From assembly GCF_026213295.1 (NCBI RefSeq), contig NC_079415.1, forward strand, positions 25,459,612 to 25,523,611: a stretch of DNA of 64,000 nucleotides, read 5' to 3'. The notes under the pieces are model-generated. The model did no database searches and had not been told where the DNA came from. It was given only the letters and a program-made list of their open reading frames with translations. Shown piece by piece: positions 56,370 through 64,000 of the stretch; the stretch's first letter is position 1, and every line of letters begins with the position of its first letter. Made by a program: the position numbers and the translations under genes. Origin of the DNA: Gadus chalcogrammus (lineage: Eukaryota > Chordata > Actinopteri > Gadiformes > Gadidae).

Positions 56370-57690
56370 ATAATGAGAACAACAATTTTAAGTTTTCGTT
56401 TTTACAGTGCAGAGGTGCTTTTCCTTGCCCGATGGTCCGTCTGCAGAGGCAGTGAACATCCACATCAATGGCGAATGGCTCGGCAGTGGGGGACCTCATG
56501 GCTCTAGGGAAGAGTTGCACTTCTCCAGCCTGAAAACAGGAAAAGAGGTGACTGCGCATTTGTCCTTGATAGTATTGGACTGTGGTGCTCCTCACCGCTG
56601 CAGAGAGCAAAACTGTTGGCAATAGCAAACAGTCCACAATCTGATCCACCTGCCTGCTGCTGTATGTCAGGCCACTGCAGTCGGACACTCTTCCCTGGAA
56701 AAGCAAGCAGACCTGTGACCTGTTCAATGAAGACCTCTGTCCTGGTGTGTCCTAGGGAGTCAAAAACGTTTACTGTACTGAACCTCCCTGGCAGCCAATG
56801 TCACTTACCGTAACCCAGTGATTTGCAGAAACATTGAGTATCTGTACAAACCCTTGTGCTGGCTCTGTCAAAGTGGACAGCAAGGCTAGGGAGGTGGTGG
56901 CGTAGAGTCCGTTGACGTTGGGGTACTTAGCCTTAAGCAGGGCCTGAGCATGGTCCATAGCATGGTCATCCAACAAAGTACTTGGGTTGCTGAGCATGGC
57001 CCTGAAGTCCTCCACCCTTTTGCTCAGTGAAGCTGGATAAGCCTGGTCTGGCTGGACACTAGTGATGACAACATCACAGTCCTGAAACCAAAAAAACAAA
57101 CATTTCACTCATTTAGCAACAATGTGAGCATGTAATAGAGCAACCAAAGTATTTATTAAGTGAAATTAAGACTGACTGAAATATTTACCTCTAGTGGGTC
57201 CTCCTCCAACTCTGAGTCTGCTCACTCAGATTGATTGGACACATCTATATGTGTAAATACTTCACCTTGTTCCAGAATTCACGACCCTGGTCTGTCAAGA
57301 TGACCTCAGGAGCACCATGGGTGTAGAAAATGTCCATCATAGCGTGGAACATCAAAAGAAGCTGAAATCATTCTCCCCCCCCCCCCCCCCCCCCCAAAAA
57401 AAATGCAACAACATTCTGCTTTCACAATATGTGGCTACACTGCAAATGTTGCTATGATTTACACACCTGTGATGTGGCAGTTGCAGTCTTGTCCTTGATG
57501 GTCCTGGCCTCCACCCACTTGGTGAAGAAGTCAGTTGCTGTCAGACAGAAGCGGTTCCCCTTCTTTGAGGCTTTAAATGGTCCAATTAGGTCAACACCCA
57601 GGGTAGGAACAGACATAAACACATGCCCACAGGCCATGACGTTAGAGAGATAGAAAAGGCAATACAGTACATTAAGAAAATAATACAAAT
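56370..57690 (-). pseudogene. Decayed integrase + Ulp1-type cysteine protease gene (Ginger/KRBA2-like)
   Basis: Read right to left there are several spliced segments. An integrase core starts at about 57600-57468 with GVDLIGPFKASKKGNRFCL and TDFFTKWVEA. The second exon, about 57362-57267, has DIFYTHGAPEVILTDQGREF. A short acidic exon ends ADSELEEDPLE near 57190. A long exon begins at about 57082 with DCDVVITSVQPDQAYP. The last exon is a C48/Ulp1-like protease: NHW (about 56823-56815), FDSLGH, then QQQAGGSDCGLFA near 56640 supply the expected His, Asp, Gln and Cys. A cysteine-rich VHCLCRR...LHC tail follows. The frame shifts near 56785 and again near 56575, so it cannot make one protein as it stands. 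The neighbour on the right is a gypsy pol remnant. The combination resembles Ginger-type DNA transposons, or genes derived from them that look like KRBA2; that assignment is from memory. Confidence 0.72.
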
Positions 57691-57741
57691 TAAACTATGA
57701 CTTCGAGAGGTTGTAGCCATTTCACAGAACCCAAAAGCAAG

Positions 57742-59466
57742 ATGGGGGGACCCTCCGGACCCGGCAACCCTGGCGTTGGCGGCCCGAAGCGGAATCCCCG
57801 TGGTCCTGGTGGGGGAGGACCTCAGCCCGGCCCAGAAGCAGGATCTCGACGACATCGTGATGCAACACCGGGACGTATTCTCGGAGTACCCCGGGCGAAC
57901 GTCGGCCGCCCAACATGATATCCGGACGGCGCCAGGGGTAACGGTGAGAGTCCCCCCATACAGGGTACCGGAAGCTCGGCGGAACGCCATCAAGGAGGAG
58001 GTAGGCCGAATGCTCAGGCTCCGGGTCATCGAGGAATCACGCAGCGCCTGGGCCAGCCCGGTCATCCTCGTGCCCAAACCTGACGGGACGTTCAGGTTTT
58101 GCAATGACTTCCGGAGGCTGAACGAGGTGTCCGAGTTCGACGCCTACCCCATGCCCAAGGTGGACGAGTTGATCGAGCGACTCGGAGCAGCCCGGTACCT
58201 CACCACCCTGGACCTGACCAAGGGGTATTGGCAGGTGCCATTGACCCGGACCGCCCGGGAGAAGACGGCGTGCACAACACCGGGGGGCCTGTACCAGTAC
58301 ACCGTCCTTCCCTTTGGCGTCCATGGAGCCCCGGCCACCTTCCAGAGGATGATGGACCAGCTCCTACGGCCTCACCAGGCCTACGCCGCGGCCTATATCC
58401 ATGACATCATCATCCACAGCTGCGGGCCGTACTGGGGGAGTTACGGAAGGCGGGTCTCACCGCCAACCCCGCCTCGGCCTGGAGGAGACGGCCTACCTGG
58501 GGTACCAGGTAGGACGGGGGAACATCCGGCCGCAGGAGAGCAAGGTGGCTGCCATCTGAGACTAGCCCCGCCCCACATCCATGAAACAGGTGAAATCGTT
58601 CCTCGGGTGGGTGGGTACTATCAGCGATTTATACCCGGCTTTGCCACGCTGACCAGCCCTCTTATGACCTGACCCGGAAGGCCCTGCCTGATCGGATCAG
58701 GCAGTCCGAGGCAGCCGAGAAGGCCTTCGGGTCGCTGCAGGGAGCCTTATGCTCAGAACCGGTGCTCGTAACCCCTGACTTTGCTTCTCCCCTCATAGTC
58801 CACACAGACGCCTCGGAAGTGGGGCTGGGAGGGGTACTGTCCCAGATCCAGGCTGGAGAGTAGCACCCAATCACTTACATTAGCCGAAAACTCCTGCCTA
58901 ACGAGAGAAATTACTCCACAGTGGAGAAGGAGGCCCTGGCCATCAAATGGACCTTGGATAAACTACGGTACTATCTTATAGTTTGGGAGTTTACCCTGGT
59001 CACCGACCATGCTCCACTGAAGTGGATGGCAGGTGCCAAGGACACCAATGCCCGGGTGACGAGGTGGTTCCTGGCCCTCCAGGACTTCCACTTCAAGGTG
59101 GACCACCGACCGGGAAAGGAGCACGCCAACGCCGATGCCCTGTCACGCCGGGATGCGTACCTGGGTTGGAACCCAGGCGACCAGAGGCTTCATCAAGCGG
59201 TGCAGGAGTGTGACAACCCACTCCCCACCAGGGGGATCCGGGGGCGAGTGGTGGGCATGTACCGCCGTCATCCACTAGCCGGAGGCAGAGAGCACTTCAT
59301 TCCTCACCCTCATCAGCCAGATAGGGAACACCTGGCAGGAGGAGGGAAAGGAGCGGGCGGACATCTTAAAGGGGAGCCGAGGACTCATTCCAGGGCAGAG
59401 ACAGTCAGACCTATGAGGAGGAGGCCATCGACACGACCCCGGCTACGAGGCTCTCGGAGACCCTAG
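57742..59466 (+). pseudogene. Ty3/gypsy retrotransposon pol remnant (reverse transcriptase + RNase H)
   Basis: Positions 57742-58430 read as a gypsy reverse transcriptase: DLDDIVMQHRDVFSEYPGRT, RNAIKEEVGRMLRL, SPVILVPKPDGTFRFCNDFR, YLTTLDLTKGYWQVPL and LPFGVHGAPATFQRMMD. The catalytic box reads YIHD instead of Y(I/V)DD, so it has lost an aspartate. From about 58440 the frame shifts, returns near 58600 at VGGYYQRFIPGFATLTSPL, shifts again near 58665, and meets a stop at 58861. RNase H continues: TDASEVGLGGVLS, then EKEALAIKWTLDKLRYYL and VDHRPGKEHANADALSRRD (58921-59160). No integrase follows. The element is dead and is inserted next to the integrase/protease pseudogene on the opposite strand. 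Confidence 0.9.
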
Positions 59467-59590
59467 CCCAGTGATATATACCGTGTGCTTTTGCCTATTA
59501 TTCAGAATAAACGCAAACTACGGCTTAAACCAGCAGTGTGGTACTTGCTGTGACGAACAGTCCCTATAGGAACCGGGTTGCCACAGTTTA
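59467..59590 (+). mobile_element. Probable 3' end / LTR remnant of the gypsy element
   Basis: Directly after the pol remnant there is an AATAAA at about 59506 and a tract ending GGAACCGGGTTGCCACA. This looks like the R/U5 end of a gypsy LTR. I could not find a matching 5' LTR, so this is an inference from position and from the polyadenylation signal. Confidence 0.4.
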
Positions 59591-60747
59591 AAACATAACG
59601 TCACCTGGGCGAGTGTCGCTGCGGTGTGTGCACGTGCGTGTGTGTTGTTACCTGTATGTGTCTCGATGGCGGAGCCATTATGTTTAAAAACATAACGTCT
59701 TAGCTAAATGTCGATGTCATCGCAATTCATGACACATTTTTGTAAGTTTGGGTCCTGGGGAGACATCAAATCTCTCTTTTCTGTGAAAAAGGTGGACGAT
59801 GGTAGTAGTTGTTACCATCACTTATATGTTAGTCATATGAAAATGTGTGGAAATTTGATTTATATAATTTAATATAGTTTCATAAAATCATAAAATGCGT
59901 GTTTGATCACGTGCACGCACAAAAACATTTTTCCTTTAATTTTGTGACACAGTTGGAAAGCACCAGAACAAAGTGGTCTTCATCTGTGCCCTGAACACAT
60001 GACACCTCTTATACATGTTTAATAGTCTTGCTAAATTATTCAGGAACTTCCATGGTCATGCTTGTGCACCCTTGGCAGTTGGCCAGACTAAGCATGTGCA
60101 AAAAGAGCAACTATACCGACCCAAATTAAGGATTACACACAAAATACTTAAGACACTTTGTGTTTATTTACTTATTAAAATATTTTTGAATCAAGAATAT
60201 AATGTTGATGTGGTCGTTGACTCGTATTGTTTAATTTACTTTAGTAGCATTAGTATTTAGTGGTCATTAAACGATGGATGCCTTTATTATGAAGGAACAC
60301 CTTCACTTGAGTGCAAAGTTCACTTTTACTTTCTACTTAAATCATAGCACTGTTTTCTAAAAGGGCTCGGAAGGAATGTATACTTTTACTTTGGTAAAGG
60401 ATTCATTATCCTCTGTTACAAGGTTCAGTGATTTGGTAAGACAAGGACAGAATAGGAAAGAAATAGATAGGTGGAGAAGCGTTGTTCGACTGACATATGA
60501 CAATGATTCACGGCCTGGCTGATTTAATGCCATAAAGCTTCACAGTTCACCTCACTCCACTCAAGTCAATAAGTACACCAAACAAGGAGAAACTGTTAAA
60601 AACAATGAGATAGCTATACACCTATGGATGCAGACTCATAGTAGTGTACAAACTTTGTAGTGCGCCGTTTCCTGTGCAACAGATAATTACAATAACATCA
60701 TAGACAAGTGAATATCAAGTATTTCATTCATTGTGGCAGGGTCTGAA
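59591..60747. other. Region between gypsy remnant and pjvk: no gene seen
   Basis: AT-rich sequence with only short ORFs. The part near 60280-61045 may include the pjvk 3' UTR; a minus-strand AATAAA is present near 60288. Confidence 0.5.
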
Positions 60748-61045
60748 TTAGCAGCGATGTCCCCCCGTGGCTCCCATGGCAACCAAGGAGACCGCCCCCA
60801 CAGCGCAGGTGACCCAATTCCTGGTGCACTTCCTGTTTGGACTCAAACCTGTTAAAAAATGCAGGCACTGTGTTAAGCAGAACACATAGGCCATATTCCC
60901 CCGTTTCAGAGAGAAACTACTTTCCAAAGTAGCTTCCCAGAAAAGGAGACGTGGTTCGCTTCGGCCAGCGGCTCCTGAACCCGATCCCTCGGGGCCCTGG
61001 CGGTGCTCCGCCCGGCTCGGCCCACCCACGACCTTTGACCTCCTG

Positions 61046-62631
61046 CTAGCGCAGCGTCTTGTGCCAGAGGTCAAAGCAGGGCACCACGTGGAGCCGTACG
61101 TACTTCTGCCCGCCTGAGGAGCACTCCAGGCAACCGTACACCGTCTCCCGCCGCTGGCTGCCCATGCCACACAGGGAGCAGGGCCCCTTGGCGATGTTGT
61201 GGTTGAGGAGGTTGATGCGCGTGTGCGAGCCCTCGCGCAGGTACGCAGAGGAGAGGTCCGTCATGCTGGCGGCCTTTTCATAGTCGTCGGTCGCCCCGTC
61301 GTCCATGTACGGCTCCGGGTATGTCAGCCCCTCGAACGCCCTGTCGTCTGACCCACACGTGCGAAAAGACGGCACGAGGGGGGGTTAACGATGTGCAGGG
61401 TTAACAAGGTTCAAGGCGAACGAGGTGCAAAGTTAACAAGGTGCAAGGTTAACGAGGTACAAAGTTAATGAGGTACAACGTTCACGAGTTGAGCTGATAA
61501 TTGCCTGGAGTTGATAATGTGGGGTGGGGGGGGGGGGGGGGGAGGACACTCCATCAACTTTGCCTGTACCACCGAGAAAGGCATTTAAGTCACATCTTAC
61601 GGTCAGGCGGCAGATGCACGTCTCCACAGCAACTGTTAGCAAACAAATGTGTTAAAATAGATCCTAAGCGAGTCGATTGGTTTCGAGGGGTCCTCCACCG
61701 TTTGCTATTGGTTGCTCACCTGCCCTGAAGGGGTTTCCGTAGACGATGCCGGACAGAAAGCGGCGCAGGCGGCCCATGGAGAAGCGACCCAGGAATCCCC
61801 CGAGCTGCTCTCGCATCTGCTCGCGCTCAAAGCCCCCCGGAGACTCCGTCGCCACGCAGATATCTGTAAACACTGGACTATGTAAAGGGCCGTAGTGTAG
61901 CGTCCTGTTCTTTGAAGATGGATCCACTGATCCACCGAACAAAGAAGTAGAAAGTCAAAAAGGGAACTCGTTGGTGAAGGGTTAAGGTCTATGCACACCA
62001 GATTGGATTTATTCAGAGCGATAAATGGGATCGGATACCCTCTGATCTGACTCATACGCAGTACAGGACAAACGCGCAGGGTTAAAAGTCCCCGGCTATT
62101 TGTGTCCGGTCAAAACACTGACATAAATACCTGGCTTTACAAAATCACAAGACCTAAGCAACCTGCTTATACCCACTTTCCAGCTGATCAGAAAGAACGT
62201 CAAAGCAAGTATAGTAGAGCCAAATAATGATCTCATCAGCTATGTCAGCTACAGCAGGGTCACTTGGTGATCTGTAGGCCTTTCCTATTGGTCGCCTGTT
62301 TTTAAACCAGCTCAGAAATTGACACCGCTCTGGTAGAAGTAATGACGGATCATCGCAGAACAATTGTTTCTGGGTTCAGATTGCAAGAGTCCATTCATAT
62401 TAGTGTTTTGAATTATTCATCATTATTCAATCAGTAATTCCGGTCCGTACCGAGGCGTCCGTCCAGTCGGACGTAGAGCTCGCAGATGCTGAAGGCGATG
62501 GTGGTGTGGGCGGGGATGACGATGGCCTTGTCCCGACCCTTTGGGTTACGACCGTCGTCAATCTGGAACTGGACCGAACAATGGCAGACCAGGCCAAGAG
62601 ACATGGGCAATATGGAGGGAGGGGGGGGGGG

Positions 62632-62717
<86 letters not shown>

Positions 62718-62829
62718 AGAGAGAGAAGAGAGAGAGAGAGAGAAAGAGACACAGAGACATGGAGGGAGAGAGAGAGAGAGACATGGATAAATGACTGTGT
62801 GTGTGTGTGTGTGTGTGTCCCTTCCTGGG

Positions 62830-62922
<93 letters not shown>

Positions 62923-63064
62923 CCTCATGGTGGTCCCTCGCATCCCAGCGTGGACAGTCAGGGAGCACTGGCGCGTGGTGCGGATGCTCTCCATGACGAC
63001 ACAAAGCACGCTGCGCCCACTGTCCCTGGACTGGCGGACCAGACAGTGGTCCAGGTCCACCTTC
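61046..63064 (-). CDS. pjvk: Pejvakin-family protein (gasdermin superfamily), last four coding exons (5' end outside window)
   Basis: Pejvakin (DFNB59) is a gasdermin-superfamily protein of hair cells and neurons linked to peroxisome turnover; mutations cause deafness. Exons, in transcript order: 63064-62923, 62568-62451, 61863-61720, 61347-61046 (stop TAG). Phases fit, giving about 234 C-terminal residues. Diagnostic stretches are [52 protein letters not shown], and the C-terminal cysteine module [20 protein letters not shown] with PCFDLWHK at the end. The exon at 61863-61720 and the start of the last exon ([25 protein letters not shown]) differ from and are longer than my recollection of mammalian pejvakin, so this may be a fish paralogue. 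The intron 62569-62922 is almost entirely GA and GT microsatellite. Upstream exons must lie beyond 64000. Confidence 0.92.
61385..61495. repeat. Minisatellite of about 17-bp units in the last pjvk intron
   Basis: GTTAACAAGGTGCAAGG-like units recur about six times. A poly-G run at 61521-61541 follows. Confidence 0.85.
62634..62790. repeat. (GA)n microsatellite in the pjvk intron
   Basis: Almost pure GA for about 80 bp, then interrupted GA/GAAGA. It is a CT tract in the pjvk transcript, lying between the GT tract and the acceptor. Confidence 0.97.
62797..62920. repeat. (GT)n microsatellite starting at the pjvk splice donor
   Basis: Two GT blocks separated by CCCTTCCTGGGTGTGTGC. In the pjvk transcript the donor itself is the first GU of GUACACACAC. 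Confidence 0.97.
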
Positions 63065-63174
63065 CTGGAACCAACAGCAAGTCAGCTCACCTGTTAAGGC
63101 TGCTTGGGAACTCAACGTAGCCACCACTCATGGGATCCACCCCACCCCTCTACTTATGGTGTACGTCCTGAACT

Positions 63175-63265
63175 GACGAATTGCTGTTTCATCTTCTTCT
63201 GACAAATGTACTCATTGTAAGTTGCTTTGGCTAAAAGCATCTGCTAAATGCCCTATATGTATCAT
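63175..63265 (+). repeat. Teleost SINE-like tail
   Basis: GTAAGTTGCTTTGGCTAAAA plus GCATCTGCTAAATG is the widespread fish SINE 3' tail. No tRNA-like head with A and B boxes was seen upstream. Confidence 0.65.
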
Positions 63266-64000
63266 GGCATGATGAAAACATTTCAGGTGACTTTTATACT
63301 GTCCAACTGGGATTCCCAGAAATCATGAAATCATCAACATTTGGTTAAAACTATTAAAAGGGCACTTGACATATTGTAAAATCAATGAGCCTTGAATTTT
63401 TTTACGAAAAATCCTTTACTGAGTCAATCAGTGCCTCAGAAGGCTGTAAGATAACGAGCAGCTGTTAAAAGTCGTCCACCATGTGAAGATATTCACGATT
63501 ATCTCGATTCATGACAATAACAATAATGGAAATTCACCAGAAGTTTTAGTTTTACAATGTCCAATACATTTTTGTATATTCCTATCCCAATTGGCCACTA
63601 CATTTTCATGAAAAAGGTTGGACCAATGCACTCAGCAGTTCAACTATTACAAATGTTTTCTGGATTTTTCCTGGAAAGAGAGGTACAAAGCAGTGCTCTC
63701 TTATGCTGGAAAATTGTTGAGCGTTACGGTTCACAAATGACCATAGAAAACACCAACACAATCCTTGTGTTTGTGATCCCATCGCAAATCCCATGTTTTA
63801 GTGTGTCAGCACAATCAATGTCCAAATTACGGTCTGGTCAAAAAACGGCCCTATTTAGGGCTAAATCAAGTTGGATTTGGACCAATCCGGAATCAAAACC
63901 CCATTCAAATTAATTACTAAGGTAAAAAAATTAAAAGTACAGCATTTAACATGATGTGTAAGCACCATCAAAGACGGAACTTAACTAGTCAAATAAGATA
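63266..64000. other. pjvk intron, remainder: no feature seen
   Basis: AT-rich. A 118-codon plus ORF (63557-63913) has no recognisable family. No upstream pjvk exon could be found before the window ends. Confidence 0.6.

Noticed and set aside
57586..58104. 172-codon minus ORF over the gypsy reverse transcriptase
   Set aside because: Antisense of the plus-strand gypsy pol frame, which has clear family motifs.
62431..63127. ORFs of up to 209 codons crossing the pjvk exons (rich in TH, SL, RE or CV)
   Set aside because: They run through the intron microsatellites. Only the parts matching pejvakin (62923-63064 and 62451-62568) are exons.

Overview
The window is vertebrate nuclear DNA, most likely from a teleost fish. 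Three protein genes have GT-AG introns and proteins close to vertebrate orthologues, and the intervening DNA is crowded with fish-type transposons (a LINE, many hAT and Harbinger-like MITEs, Ty3/gypsy and retroviral pol fragments) and long AC/GT and GA microsatellites. I see no bacterial, CRISPR or operon-like content, and no convincing new biochemical system. The interest is in transposon structure and in repeats sitting on splice sites. The species cannot be fixed from sequence alone.

Layout: (1) 867-8672, minus: eed, the first five coding exons of the Polycomb PRC2 subunit; the rest lies beyond the left edge. (2) 9116-33167, minus: a complete 21-exon pwp2 (UTP1, small-subunit processome). 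I placed every exon boundary; the phases join into a 924-residue protein. Its stop is 443 bp upstream of the eed start codon, so two WD40 genes lie head to tail. (3) 33445-44790: a large THAP-type DNA transposon with long inverted arms, a further direct copy of its left end, and later insertions. (4) 46357-49271: a nested Harbinger-like element. (5) 49751-55567: a palindrome with arms of about 2.2 kb. (6) 56370-57690, minus: a decayed multi-exon gene with a gypsy-like integrase followed by a Ulp1-type cysteine protease (Ginger-like). (7) 57742-59585, plus: a decayed Ty3/gypsy pol. (8) 61046-63064, minus: the last four coding exons of a pejvakin-family (pjvk) gene; its 5' exons lie beyond the right edge.

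The genes do not form a pathway: chromatin repression (eed), ribosome assembly (pwp2) and hair-cell/peroxisome biology (pjvk). The transposons show a readable order of insertion. Examples are a hAT MITE inside a Harbinger-like element in eed intron 1, and a hAT MITE inside a LINE inside a minisatellite in pwp2 intron 5. Many hAT elements keep 8-bp target-site duplications that can be read directly.
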